Source of the DNA: Saccharum officinarum | Lineage: Eukaryota; Streptophyta; Magnoliopsida; Poales; Poaceae | Direction: 5' to 3' | DNA: 64,000 nt | NCBI GenBank assembly: GCA_020631735.1 | Contig: CM036215.1 | Span: forward strand, 16,890,346 to 16,954,345 | In this document: in pieces, positions 41,145 through 54,293 of the stretch | Numbering within the stretch: position 1 is the first letter of the stretch | Layout of the letters: every line of letters starts with the position of its first letter | Program-made: the position numbers and the translations under genes | The notes under the pieces: generated by a model | The model's input: the letters and a program-made list of their open reading frames with translations, nothing else | Database searches by the model: none | Told to the model about the DNA's origin: nothing

Positions 41145-44100
41145 CTATAAACTACACTGAGCTTTAAAATTTGATAACCAAATGTTGGGGGTTGGATCTC
41201 TTCTCTGGAAAAATTTGTCATTACATAATTTCCACAGTTCTGAGGCTGTAGTAAGAGTTGCTTCAGTAAAGAATGGGATGTTGTGTGCTTGTCGAGCTTG
41301 GGTGTATCTGTCCAACAGCGGCAGTGATGCATCCCAAACAATGTGTATTGTTGCCCAACAATCCTTCGCAAACTCACACTCAAAGAACAAATGATCAATG
41401 GTCTCCTCATCTCCACTAGTACACATAACACAAATGGCATCACCCTAGATATTTAGGTGTCTTCTTCTCAACATGGTTTTGGTGTTGAGACGATCCACCA
41501 GAATCAACCATGTGAAGAACTTTATGCGCGGAGTGCATCTTGACTTCCAGATGATTTTAAAAGCCGGGTGAGCATCGACATACTTAAAGACCTCAGAGTA
41601 GAAACAATGTGAAGTGTAAGTGTTACCTCAAACTGGCGTCCAACGATCAATGGACGTTTCATCATAACGTAGATCTTGCAGCTGTGTTTGTAGGAGTTCC
41701 AGCTTTTCTAAGGCATGCTGAGAGAGAGGCAAAAGGAATAGACTATCCAAGTCAACAACATCCATGACTTCCATCACTGAAGCATCTCTATTTCTAGCAA
41801 AATAGGCAAGTCTTGGGTATGTCTGTGCAAGAACTGAATCTGTCCAAAGGTCATCCCAAAAACAAACCGAGGTACCATTTCCCAGAACACAATTGGAGAT
41901 GTTTCTGAAGATAACATTAAGCCTGAGTATGTCCTTCCACCAAAATGAACCTACCTCTCTGGCAGCATGAGGAACTTTGATAAAATAATACTTGCTCCAT
42001 ATCAATTGCACCCAGGGGATGTTTTCATGGTTATAGGACTTGCTAAGATGTTTCATGAGTAGGGCATCATTTTGTAGTTTGAGATTCAGAACACCTAAGC
42101 CACCTTTCTCCTTTGGCTGCATAACAACTTCCTAAGAAACTAAATTACCACCCCTTTTTTCAGCATCATTTCCTCTCCATAGGCACTGCTTTCTTGCCCG
42201 ATCAATATTCTCAATCACCCCTTTTGGTAATTTAATGGTGCACATTGCATAGGTGATAATAGGTGAGATCGATGAGTTAACCATTTCAAGTCTCCCTGAA
42301 TAAGATAGCCAAGTGGAGCAAGCTGAAAGTCTTCTTTCAACTCTGTCCATCAATGGGGTGAGATCCCCAATGTGTGGCTTGGTTGTGCCCATGGGTAGGC
42401 CCAAGTAGGTGAAGTGCATACAACCCACATCACATCCAAATGTGGCAGCCAGGTGAGATAATCTTTCCTGTGTAATATTGATAGGGTACATGTGAGACTT
42501 CCTATAATTCACTTGGAGGCTAGTTGATGTCGCAAAGCTATGCAAGAGTGCTTTTAGGAACAGGAGTTGTCTAGCATCAGCCTGTAGGAACAAAAGTGTG
42601 TCATCTGCATATTGCACTATAGGGAAATCTGTCATTGGCTGGGGGATGGGAGTAGTGAGGAGATTCATAGCGGCTGCCCGATTTATCAGAATTTGCAATA
42701 TTTCAGCTACAAGAACAAATAGCAATGGAGATAGAGGATCTCCCTGACGAACACCTCTCTTATATTTAAAGAATTTTCTAGGGACACCATTCAATAACAC
42801 AGCAGAGGATCCAGAAAACAGGATTTGTTGTACCCATGACAGCCATCTTTCAGGGAATCCAAGATGTTGCATAATATGAGTGATGGCAGTATGTTCCACT
42901 GTATCGAAAGCCTTCTCGAAATCGAGTTTGAGGATAATTATTTCTCATCTTGATTAGTGACATTGATGAATGTACTCATAACTCCATGCTAAGCAGTCTT
43001 GTATAGTGCATGACTAAATAAAACCATATTGGTTGGGATGAACTATCTGTAGGATGACTGCTTGTAGTCTCTCAGCTAAAATTTTGGTGAGTACTTTTAG
43101 GGAGATGTTCATAAGTGAGATAGGCCGAAAATCATTCACAGTTTCTAGACTATTTTCTTCGGTACCAGGGTGATATAAGATGTGTTAATGCATCCCAAAT
43201 TGACTGTACCTGAGCAGAAGGCTGAGCATAGCGAATAAAAATCATGTTTGATGTACTGCCAGCATTTCTTCAGAAAGAGCCCGTTAAAACCGTCAGGCCC
43301 AGGTGCTTTGTCACTTGGCATATGCTTGACCACCCCATCAATTTCATCATGTGAGATAGGACTTGCAAGGTCATCAAGCCCATCTATTGTTGCAATCATG
43401 CTATTCAAAACAAAAGGCATGGTGGGATGAGAGGTGGAACCCATTCTGTTTCTAAAAGCAATCCATAACAGACCAGCCTTACTCTCATGGTCTTGAACCC
43501 AGGCACCATGCTCATTCATAATATGAGAAATTGCATTTTGTCTGTAGGATATAGTTGCCATTCCATGGAAGAACTTTGTACACTCATCCCCAAGCTTAAT
43601 TATGTTTACTGTGTAGCGTTTCTTCCAATATAGATTTTTTGTATCGCAACCACTGCTATAGTTGTCATTTCACTGCATTTCTTAAATTGGCTTCTGGATT
43701 AAAAAGTCCACGTCTATCTTCTAGAGCATCAATGAAGCATATTACTTTGTTGCAGTTGCTGATGAGTAAGCTTAGGTTGGAGAGATGTTTGCTCCAGTTC
43801 TTCAAACTTCCTCTAAGTGCTTTAAATTTGGAAGAAATATTTTTGGCTGCATCATTGAGTGTGGGTGTGCCACCCCAATAGTCTAACACAGTGTCCAGGA
43901 AGTCATCTTGTTCAACCCAGAAATTCTCAAATCAAAAAATATTTGCTCTAGGGATCGATGTACTGATAACAATCTTGCAAGGAATATGGTCAGAGGTGAT
44001 CTTTGCCATAGGGAGGACTTTAGTGTTAGGGAAATCGATTGTCCAATTGGGTGATGTGAAGAACCAATCAAGCTGTTCGAGGAGAGGCTCTGACTGCATG

Positions 44101-44675
44101 TTACTCCATGTGAAAGCACGTCCCTTTAGAGGGAGCTCAACTAAACCCAGGTGACCAATAGCATCATTAAAAATGAAAGTGTTAGCAAGGTTTCCCCCTG
44201 GTCTGTTACGGTTACTGAGTGATCTATAGAAATTGAAATCACCCAAGAATATCCAATTCTCTGTGTCCTCAATGTCATGATTCCTGAACCAGTCAATAAA
44301 TTCTGTACGGGCAGGTTCATCACATGGGCCATAGACTATAGTTAGCTTCCAAGCATCACTATTATGGACTGAGGTAAAACTAATAGTCATGCCAAAACGT
44401 TGCTTATCTAGGACCGTGCCAGAAAAAACCGTGTTGTTCCACAGAACCAGAATACCTCCTGAGGCTCCTATCGAGGGGATGAAATCAAAACAGTCAAAGC
44501 ACCTGGGAGCAAAGTTTCTGATATATGATGCATCAAACATCTCACGCTTTGTCTCCTGGAGACAAATAATAGAGCTAGCACTTTCCTCAATTTTATCACG
44601 TACAACGTCCCACTTTTCAGTTGCATTTATACCTCGGATATTCCAACAAAGAATGTGCTAGTTGCGTGTACTCAT
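41145..44675 (-). pseudogene. LINE ORF2 (APE endonuclease, reverse transcriptase, zf-RVT)
   Basis: The endonuclease begins near 44675 with a TAG after five codons, then WNIRGIN and QETK (catalytic N and E), YGPCDEP, FLGDFNFYRS and SDHIPC (about 44650-43960). A linker holds SDKAPGPDGFNGLF at about 43300. RT at 42899-42132 has GVRQGDPLSPLLF and the YADD active site (residues 97-100 of that frame). Next comes a region with W-rich blocks (42122-41628), then the zinc domain CTSGDEETIDHLFFECEFA (41426-41145). At least four breaks separate these pieces. The protein would nick DNA and copy LINE RNA at the target. Confidence 0.88.
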
Positions 44676-44825
44676 TGGGAAACCAAGTGGGATGAGAAAA
44701 CAAAGCTGGTGATGTCTAGCATAACCAGGTAGAGCAAGGCACGGGAGGAAATAGAGTTTAAGGAAGCCACTGAAAGATAAAAGCTGAAGCAAAAGATAGA
44801 TGGCCCTTCAAAAGAGTCAGGGAGA

Positions 44826-46772
44826 TCAAGTTGTAGGATCATCATTAGAAATTGGATCGCTAGGCGCCTGCATCAGCGCATCTTTGGTGAGATCGCCAGG
44901 AGCTACACCACACTTGATTCCCCATTCTTGCAACACCGAGACGGGGATAGGGCCTGTCTGACTAGTTGCTTCATCAATCATCAAGATCTTCACCTTGCGG
45001 TCCTTAGATGGCGTGTTCACCAATCTAAAAGTACAATACCCCACTTTGTTCGACCTTCTGATGTTTGACCTTCTGGCACCGCGACGCACCATGGACTGAC
45101 TTAGTGGCACATTTGGATCACTGGACACTAGAGTGGGAAGACTCATGCTCTTGCTCCTTGGTGGGCCAGTATGACGTGCTTTTTAGCCCCTGGCTTCTGT
45201 TGGGCTGGGCCTAATCTGATCTGTCTGAAATTCAAGCTGAACTGGGCTAGAAACGTCAACATGTACCACACCATCTTCTCCAATGATCAGAGGAGGCGAG
45301 ACTGGCTGTACTGGGGTGTTGCGTTTGGCAACAAGAACATCCGGCAAAAGCTGCAGCGCTATTGTAGGTAGAACTGGGCGCCCCATAACAATCTCAAGAC
45401 CAGTTGGGACTGGAACATTTGCTGGTTCATTGCTCTCTATCATCAGGCTCATCTTCTCAATGAAAATAGGCTGCATGATTGTGGTGGAAGAACCAGCACC
45501 ACTGCTTTCAGGCAAACTCTTGCGGTGAAACAAACTGATAGTAGCATAATGGCTCTGAGTGGCAGCAAACCGGGCACTTTCCTCATTGGGGATGGAAGAG
45601 GCATTACTAGAAGAACTATCATCTGACAGTTGCATCACTTCATCAATGGCAATGTCAGGCCCAACTCCTCTAAGAAATCTCATTGAGGAACTTGACAGGC
45701 TCAGATCAAGCAGATTTTGTGGAATAATGGGTTTGGCCGCCGAGAAGTCCGCAGTTGCAGCAATAGAAACAAGGCCATGATTATGGGACGGAGATATCTC
45801 TTTCTCTATCTGAGTTGCACCTGATTGGGACTAGAGAGGCAGATTGGACCTCCATTCTACATGGGGAGCAGTTTGAGTAACTTTGGCTTTGGGTCTCCAT
45901 TCCCAAATCGGTTTAGGGCTGTAACGAGGATTCCTACAGAATCGTTTGACGTGGCCCAGATTCAGACAACAGATGCATCTAATTTTGGAAAGACAGAGGC
46001 ATCGGGTGTGGCCCAAATCCAAGCAGCGGAAGCATTTTACGGGTCGACCCATTCCATTAGAATTTGAAATTGAATTGGTAACCGGTATAGGGGAGCCCGT
46101 CGCCGAATTCGCCGTGATCATCGGCATGCTGTTACTGCTATCAAGATCTTGCCGGTGAATCGAGGGAGAACCAAAAACAAATTTCTTTGGCAAATTAGCA
46201 GGATCAATGCAGATGAAGAATGAGCCAAATGAGAGAGAGATGTTTGGTTGATGCAAGATTTTGGGAGGGGGTTGAATCACTGATTTGGCAAAATGAACAT
46301 GCTTCAACTTTCCTTTCTTCTTCTCTTCCTTTTTGGCAGATTTGGAGAGGACCTTAGTCCACTCCTTCTCTTGCTCAATCTCCCAAGCACGTTTCTCCCT
46401 CTCCCAGTGAGGGGTGCCATTATTCCAAAGATGAAAATAAACATCAAAAGAGGAGGTTGTGACACGGCAAAGATTGTAAATATGAAATCCGACCTCCTTA
46501 GAGAAGTTAGAGAAGCGAAAGTGGTTGTTGCTTAGAAATTTGACATGAAAATCCGAAGCACGACCACCCAAACATGATTGCAGAGCAAGACTAACTGAAT
46601 CCTCAGTCAAACAAAACAGGAATCTCCGAAAGGTCACCAAGAGGAAGAAGGATCCATCAGGGGAGGGGAATGGGTGATGTACTGGTGACTTGAAGCGTTG
46701 TCAAAGCTTATCTTGGAACACCAGACCTTGATCAAAATCAAGGCGATCCACCAAATCAGAAGAAGACCCCAT
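44826..46772 (-). pseudogene. LINE ORF1 (RNA-binding protein with CCHC knuckles)
   Basis: The likely start is ATG at 46772 (MGSSSDLVDRLDF). A TGA follows after DKL, where related proteins have tryptophan, consistent with one G-to-A change. The main open part is 46640-45831, with a basic/coiled region (KKEEKKKGKLKHVHF) and two zinc knuckles, CFRCLDLGHTRCLC and CCLNLGHVKRFC, near its end. Later pieces (45683-45183, 45146-44826) carry an acidic serine-rich region and a C-terminal segment containing VLQEWGIKCG. ORF1 proteins bind LINE RNA to form the transposition particle. Confidence 0.8.
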
Positions 46773-46942
46773 GGCGAGCGATCATCACCGGGCGATCAGC
46801 AGCAGAAGACATGGTTGTCGGCATGGAGGAGCGTGGGTGGATAGAGCGGGGTGGGAGGGGGCAGTGCCATTGGAACTCCTGTTGGTCGGCAAAGGAATAC
46901 AGACACTGGACTTGGTTCAGGCGATTTATCGAGCACCTGGTG

Positions 46943-49900
46943 TGTAACACCCCAGGTGTTTATCACCAATTAAGTAGTGGGTTTAAGCTCAAACATGATA
47001 GATTAATGGAGATGACAATGTCAAAGTCAAACCTATGGAAATAAGCCCTAACCTAAACTTGGATATTGCACCCCTGCTTACATATAGGCTCATTTAAAAG
47101 ATATATTCTTGGGTGTTGCTATCAAAGTATCTTCACATGTCTCACCTCAATAACTATCTATATTGATCCCTGGAAAAGTTTCATAAAGTTTGGAATCAAA
47201 AAGTCACATGAAATGATAAGTTATATGCTTGTTTGGATTATAACTAAAACTTGCCTTGCGTCCCATGGGAACTAGTGTTGTGCAACATACAAATGCAATA
47301 TGTGCAACACATCTTGGACACATGTGGAACACCCTAGTGGAACATGTGTAGCATGTATCTTGAAACAACCACATGAAATGACTATAGCATTTCACTTGAG
47401 TTCTATGTTTCAAGGCATGTGAGGCCTACACTTTTGTGCAACCTATGCATGGTGAGTATGTTTAGCCTCTACAACACCTTAACTACACTTAGGACACTTA
47501 ATGGAACAATGTTCATGTTGATCATTTTGTCTAAATGCGCTTCTAAGTGATGGTTGACCATGTATGGACCCGGGAACACTTTTGTTTGACCGTTTCAAAA
47601 GGGCGACCTAGAAGCTTTGCATGACTGTGCACCCTTTGACAAAGTCGTAGAGAATTTTATAAGGAACAAACTTTGTTTAAGAGTCAAGTCATGAAAATGT
47701 GCGTAACATGCTTAAACAGGGCCCACAAGTTAGAATTGGGACTGTTTCCAACACTTAACAATTTTAAAACCCCGATTTCAGTGTCTTCGACATTGACATT
47801 CCGCGTTCTCGAGTTTTCGTTAAGCAACTTGAGTAGGTCCAAATGTAAAAGTTGGAGCTTAGATCTTGGAGTAGGATATACAAAAAGGTGACATTGATTT
47901 GACCACTGTTGACCAACTAATTGGAGTAAAACACTGAAGTTAGATTAATCATTGACAATATCATATTGACACTTAATTATCTCATGATCTAGAGCTCAAA
48001 TCACCATGGCCCTTAAACAGAACTTGAAGATCATTGGGTGTGCAACAAACTTTGTAATTGGACCTTGGCCCAAATTTGACTGGAACCAGCCCAAACAGGG
48101 ACTCCAAGTTGCATACAGCGATGCACACCACGTGCTTGACGTTGGGCTCCAGTGGACGACGCGTGGCCAGGACGTGGAGACCATGCACGGGTGAAGCTCC
48201 TGCCTTGCCTCCACGCGCCCCGGCCTCTTCCAACGTGGACGTCCGAGTTCTCCATTCGCCCCTCCCCTCATCCGTGCTCGCTCTCCCTTGCCACCCCTGG
48301 CTCTCGCCTTCCCCGCTTCAGCGTCCGCACCGTCGCTCGCCATGGCCGACGCCATACTGCCGCGGTCGCCTCTCCCTCCCAGTGCCTCTCCGGCCGAGCA
48401 ATGCAGCCCTATGTGTGCACACGCGTCCGTGGTGTCTTCCCCGCCATTCCGCCGTCGTTGCTGGCCGCCGATGCCAAGGCCTGCATCGTCGTGACCGGCC
48501 ACCGGTGCGGCATGCCGCACGCGCGCGTGGTCAGGAGGACATGGGCCACCTCGGCCCGTGCAGATAGCCCTAGCGGATGCGCCGAGACCCCGGGAAGCCT
48601 CTCCCCCACCAAGCCGCCAACATCCCGTTCTCCGGCCGACGTCCCGCCGCCCTCGTCCGCCGCCGGGCTACGGCTCCCGTGGCCAACCTTCCACCGGCCA
48701 TCTCAATCTGTGATTCGACCTCCTGCGGGCACGGTTGGGTATGGTGATGCTCTGGGAGCCTCGATTCTCTGCTGATGAGTCCTGGGGCGGCGTGAATCGC
48801 GAGCTCCGGCGAGCTCCTCTGTTCCGGCCAGGGGAAAGGAGAAGAGGGACGTCGGGCGCGAATTCGAGAAAAGACAGGGGGTTAAGTGAGGAGATGCAGA
48901 CTCATTTGAATAGTGCCTAAAGGATCTTTCGGTGATGACTTATTTAGTGAAGAGTTCAAGGGCCCCGGAGTAAATGTGTTTTCCCTTTTCTGATATTCTT
49001 TTCTTTTATACATATAAATCGGTTGAATCTTTAAAAATTAATATCTCGGACTAGGAAATTCCAAAAATAGTAAATGGGGATTTTTTGGAAACCTTGGGAA
49101 GAGATCTATGTAGTAGAGTCATAAAAGTCTATATGTTTGTAGATATTTTCTGATGTCCTTATTTAAGTTTTAAAAGTGCTCTAAAAATGCCTCTAAACTT
49201 GACCAGAGCAAGATCTAGAGTTTTAGAACTCCAAAATTAGTGATTCCTGTTTTATTAATTTTGTGATGACATTTACTTGCTAGGAAAAATATTAAACACA
49301 CTGGTTGTTCACTATTCTCTTAAGGTTTTGATTTGACCTTGATAAATAAGGAAATCTGCATTATATTGCTTGTCATTTTATATCTTGAGTTGTGTTGCTC
49401 CAATTGGTGTGAAATTTTTATGGTAGGCTTGTCATGCTATGTATGTACTGTTGTATAAATTTCATGGCCATTTCTTACTGTATGCTCAAGTTATTGAGTT
49501 AACTTGTTTATGGCTTGATAAATAGCTTATAAATGATATATAAATGATAAAATAGAAAATGTTGTCCCATCACCTTATTATGATGTTGCTCTATGATTTT
49601 GGTTCATTCTATGGCCATGTGTTCACAGAAAATATTGAGTTTTAGGTTTTACTTGCTCTCACATGATTTATTTCAATAGCTATTTGTCTTTTTCATAGAG
49701 GTTGAGATACATGTCCAATTAGCTTGAAATTTGTACAGTAGACTTTTGAGAGTATTTGTAGACCCCTGTAATTTTGGTAGAATTTATTGAGTATCTTTAT
49801 GATGTGGTCATAATTCCACCTAATGATCTAAATAAATTAAGAAAATGTATTAAAAAAATTTATTTAGTAATTGACCCTATGTTTTCTGATGTTCATTAGT

Positions 49901-52294
49901 CATGTATGAAATGTTGGTAAAGTTGGTTTTGTCTAATTATATGTTTGCAACATAAGTTAATAATTATTTCTTGCAAATGAGGTTTCTGGACAGATCTAGG
50001 AATTTAGCAAAGTTCTTCATGATAATGTGCTTTGTTGTAAAACTTGTTTATATAAAAGTTGTAGATAATTCATTTATCTAGCTGCTGTTAAAAATTGGTA
50101 TTATTTGGTCAAGTAGTTTTTGAGTTATAGATGTTTAAAGTCAGGTTCCAGATTTGGTTGCTCTCTGTTTGGAGCAAATCAGAGTCTGTAGTTTCATCTT
50201 TTTGACCAATTAAACTTGGGAATCAGGCTTAGTAGATATTAAATGAATTGTAGACAATTTCATAAGCTTTCCAGAATGTCTTCTTGCAAGTCATTTGGAT
50301 TTGTAGATCTCCAGTTATGATTAAATTACTCAGCTGTTGGTCTGATGTCCAGAAGGTAGCAATTTCTAGTTCTATTACTTTGATTAACTTTGTCATGCTT
50401 GGGTATTGAAGGGTGACTCATATCTTTGATGATACTTGGGGGGGGGTACCCTGTGATCTTGTGAGACTTGTTTCTTGATTGATGTGCTTGCTCTCTTCTA
50501 TGTTATGTCTTAATGGGGATTAAGTTATTTAGCTCTAGGTGTTTATGTGAACTTTGGTATGCTTGCATGATTACTTTGTTTATTGCACTTCTATGCATTC
50601 ATACATATGTATTGTTGCACCTCATTTAGGTACGTTAGTTGAAGCACGTGAAGGACCTGATGTGGAGCCAAACCCGACGACGGTGTTTGGTGGATCTATC
50701 TCGAAGATGGAAGTACTCAGCGAGTTTCTTCTGACATACTCTAACTTGAGTCGGATCCCAGGCAAGCCCCGGAGCATTATAAGCCTCCTACCTTCAAAGC
50801 AATTAATTCTATATATGTTATAAGTATTGTTGCATTAAGTGGTAGGAGTTGGTTGAAAACCTTGCTGCATGGTATCACTCCTTGTCCAGATATATGAATC
50901 CCTGAATCCTACATAGACCAGGATCGAGTAGATGCTTAGCCCTGCTTTAAGCGGTAGAAGTCAGGTGATTTCCTGTCACCTGCGAGATATAGGGATATTC
51001 ATATATGGCACGGTTGGCTATATGTGCTATCGTGGAATGGAACCATGTGTTAATAAAATGAAATGAGACCGGGCGGGATGACGATAGTGAAGCAACAAGG
51101 CATGGAGGTCTTGGGTGTGAATCTATCCCCGTCTGAGTCGTTTAAGGACCGATTCGCTGTACGTCCTTGAGTCATGTTGAACGCAGTCTAACACTTAGTT
51201 GGCCGGATAAGTCGTTCCAACCGCGAATCCGAGTAATACAGTTCAGGCCGGGAATCGAATGGTAGGTTGCTTCTTGGAGGAGAGAAAGGATGTGCTTGGG
51301 GACATTGGCGTGAGACCAAGGGGGGGTTAGAGTCCCTATCACCTGGCAGAGTGTCGCCCTTGGGGTCGCGACATCATTCGGTCCCGTGGCTCCTGAACTG
51401 TACCAAAGGTGACCTGAGCAGCCCTCGCCAGGCGTGACTCGGTGAGTGTTAGAAATACCCCTCAAGCTGGATAGGAATTCGATTCGAATCGCCGTCGCTC
51501 CCGGTTAGTGAGCACTTGACTTGAGCAGCGGCAACGTAGATTCAATTAAATTGAACTGATGGTTAATTGGATCACGATGGAAAGGTTGCCTCAATTTATA
51601 CCTGCTATGGTTAATATTGTTTGCTCCTAATAAAGTGAGTGCTCTAGTACATGTTCTAATATAGATGATAGGTTAATGATAATTAACTTAATGCTTAAGC
51701 ATTAATGATTGATCATCTATATTAAGCTTTTATGCAAAATGTTGTCAAGCTAGCCCCACTTCATATCAGCCTTGCATGATCCTTGGTGTCACCTTATTTC
51801 TAGTTTCTGACGGGTAAGTCTAGCTGAGTACCTTCTTGTACTCAGGGTTTTATCCCCACTTGTTGCAGGTTGTGATGTATCGTGGCGGCTGCAAGAGTTG
51901 GTTGGCTCCTGCCATAGAGGCGGAGTGTGATCATGGGCATGATCCTTCTGAGCTACCTTATCTCTAATGCTTTTGTTGGAAGTCGACTGTGGTACTGGCA
52001 TGTATTTGAAATAAGATTTATGTTAGTTTTAAATTACTTTGCTTCCGCTACTTTTGAACTTAAGTTGTAATAACTATGTTGAACTCCGATGTATATTGAA
52101 TTACTTGTGAAATGGTTATAACATGTGACTTGTTATGTTGAATCACTACGATCTTGGCTTGTATGTTAGTTGGTTTAAAATCCCTCGTGATTTCATTGGA
52201 CTACCAGAGTTATATGGGCTCAAGTGCGAGAATTTGATCATTTCGGTGATTGTTTTTGTACTTGTGCTCTTATAATTTGGACGGTTCCGTTACA
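46943..52294 (+). repeat. solo LTR of a gypsy element, 5352 bp, with target duplication
   Basis: Ends are TGTAACACCC at 46943 and TTCCGTTACA at 52294, a 6-bp TGTAAC/GTTACA inverted repeat. TGGTG is present immediately outside both ends (46938-46942 and 52295-52299). No primer site, gag or pol is found inside. The middle has a GC-rich block (about 48050-48870) with overlapping frames on both strands but no recognisable domain; the rest is AT-rich. Such long LTRs with TGTAACACC starts are known for chromovirus (Tekay-type) families. An alternative is a non-autonomous element without recognisable LTRs of its own. Confidence 0.75.
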
Positions 52295-52483
52295 TGGTGG
52301 GTAGAGGAAAGGTCACCCCCAGGTGGAATGGTCGCAGGCCAAGGAGCGGCGCTGGTCGCCGAGAAGGAGCGCGTGCAATTGCTAGAGCCGAGATGAACTG
52401 GCCTCCGGTGGCAGTGATGGCGTGGCGAATAGAGGCACAGCCAGGTGTCGCTCTCGATCATCGAGAATCGGGAATTCATCGCT

Positions 52484-54293
52484 ATGAGGGCTACGGAGAA
52501 GCTCTGGCCGGTTCCGACTACCACGGAGGATCAGTTGTGTGATTTGGTCAAGGATGACCTAATCTAGGAGAAGGACTTTGCTAATTGGAAGGTCCCCGGC
52601 CAGCATCGGGTTTCTACTCCTGGTCCTAGTGAGATCGTCTTTTTTATCTCTTTCGTTCGAGCTGGCCTCTGCTTGCCTGCTTCTGCCTTTATTTATCATT
52701 TTCTCCATTATTTCGGCATTTCTCTGAACCACCTTACTCTGAATGTTGTCCTCCATCTGTCAGTGTTCGTCCATCTCTATGAAGCTTTTATTGGCATCAT
52801 TCCTTCAATCTCTTTATTTCATTTCTTTTTTTGTTTGAAGCCACATCCTCGAAGTGACAATACTTCTCTGTTGGGTGGTTGTGACATCCAATTCCATCAG
52901 GGGAAGAAAGCCCTCTTTTTTATTATGATCTTGTTCATTCTGTTCGGGACTGGTGTTCTGAGTGGTTTTATGCTGCAAACATGATTCCTCCTCTTACTAT
53001 TCATTCTGGTTCTGGTCCCTCGATCAATGATCATTGGGAGAAGAATCCTTTGACGAGCGATGAGCTCCAGGCCATAAAGTCTCTTCTTGATAGAATTCAG
53101 ACTTTGAAGCAGTAAGGTTTGACTAGTTTTGAGATCATCGCCAGCTATATGCGTCGCCGAGTTCAACCCCTGAAGGAGAGGGAACATCTTGGCTTTGAGT
53201 ATTCTAGGGCTAAAGACCCATCTTGGATGGTTCCTGCCCTTGAGTGGACTGAAGAGGAGGTACTCGAGCACCTGAGGAAGGTTCTGAAGGGGGTGACCAT
53301 TGTCCCCCACGCGGTTCCTGAATATTAGGGAGATAATCCGCCCCTGATGTGAGTTATTTTACTTTTCGCGAGTACTTTCCTTTACATATCTTTTGTTGTT
53401 TGTACTTTCTATCTTCAATTTTCTGCTTATTCCTTCTCCTTTGGTCATCTTGCAGGAATTGGGGCGTAACTTTGTTGATCCAGTTCCTGCTGATGACAAC
53501 CTAGCTGGTGATGAGGCCGAGATGGAGATTCAGCATCAGACACACCAGAGGGAGGAAAAAGCTCTTCGTGCTCAGGTGATAGAGGCGGAGGAGCAGAGGA
53601 ATGTTGCGGTCTAGGAAGCCTTGGAAAAGGTGGAGGCCATGAAGAAAGAGTGTGATGGTATTCTGAGTTCTTCTATACCATATTCCCTTTTTCCTTATTT
53701 CTTGCTCCTGTTTTGCCTGATTTTCTTTTATTGTCTTGTTCAGCCCTTCGAAAAGATAAGCAAACGCTATTAACTGGTATTAAAGATATGAAGATATCAG
53801 TTCAGTCTAGTCATAATAGGCCAAAAAGGTAAAGGTTCGTGCTGAAGAAAAGCTCGCTCGTGCTCAGTTGATTAGGCTTGGTGCTGACCAGGATCTTGTG
53901 CAGGGGATGAAAATCATTGAGGATTTGTCCAAGAAGCTGGCGACGTCTGACCAACGGTTTGCAACTTGGTGGAAATCTTTCAAGATTGTTGAGAAGCTTC
54001 TTTGGACTTCTAAAGATGGTGGGAAGACCTGGGGTGAGTTCATCCTTCTGATTCCTGAGCGTCTTCAGAGCTTTGTGAAGGATGGGGTCCGGGCGTGTGT
54101 CAAGAACGTTTTGGCTCACATTCGTGTTCTTGCACGGTCGGTTCCTCTGGAAAAACTTAGGGAGGACACTAATGATGACAACTACCTAGAGTCCATCGAG
54201 AATGCAGAGTCTGAGGTTGAAGACTTGTCCAACTTCATTGCTGAGAACCTTGATATTCATCTCCCACCTTCTGATGACGAAGCTGATAGTTAG
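52484..54293 (+). pseudogene. second antisense-type accessory gene (gypsy-type transposon family), no gag-pol nearby
   Basis: From ATG 52484 the protein carries TAG at about 52566, then the family domain: FVRAGLCLPASAFIYHFLHY, NVVLHLSVFVHLYEAFIGI and FFFCLKPHPRSDN (about 52650-52880). Frames then shift at about 52985. The middle has EWTEEEVLEHLRKVLKG (about 53240-53290), and introns fit at 53349-53455 and 53658-53743. The last part (to TAG 54291) is helical with an acidic end. The layout of domain, introns, coiled coil and acidic tail parallels the gene at 1798-5600, but the sequences differ greatly and this copy is far less GC-rich. No RT or integrase lies on the opposite strand near it. Confidence 0.7.

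Larger units (their letters stand above)
41000..46940 (-). mobile_element. L1-type LINE, minus strand
   Basis: ORF1 with zinc knuckles (46772-44826) and ORF2 with endonuclease, RT and a C-terminal zinc domain (44675-41145) are in the L1 order. The 3' end, read on the minus strand, is GGGGATCCCCCACAATC followed by T-run and A-run near 41000, a familiar end of grass LINEs. Both ORFs contain stops and frameshifts. The 5' end lies around 46940, where the solo LTR is inserted, and may continue briefly after 52294. Confidence 0.88.

Noticed and set aside
48058..48775. Host genes in the GC-rich block of the solo LTR
   Set aside because: Frames overlap on both strands, show no domain and lie within a defined LTR.
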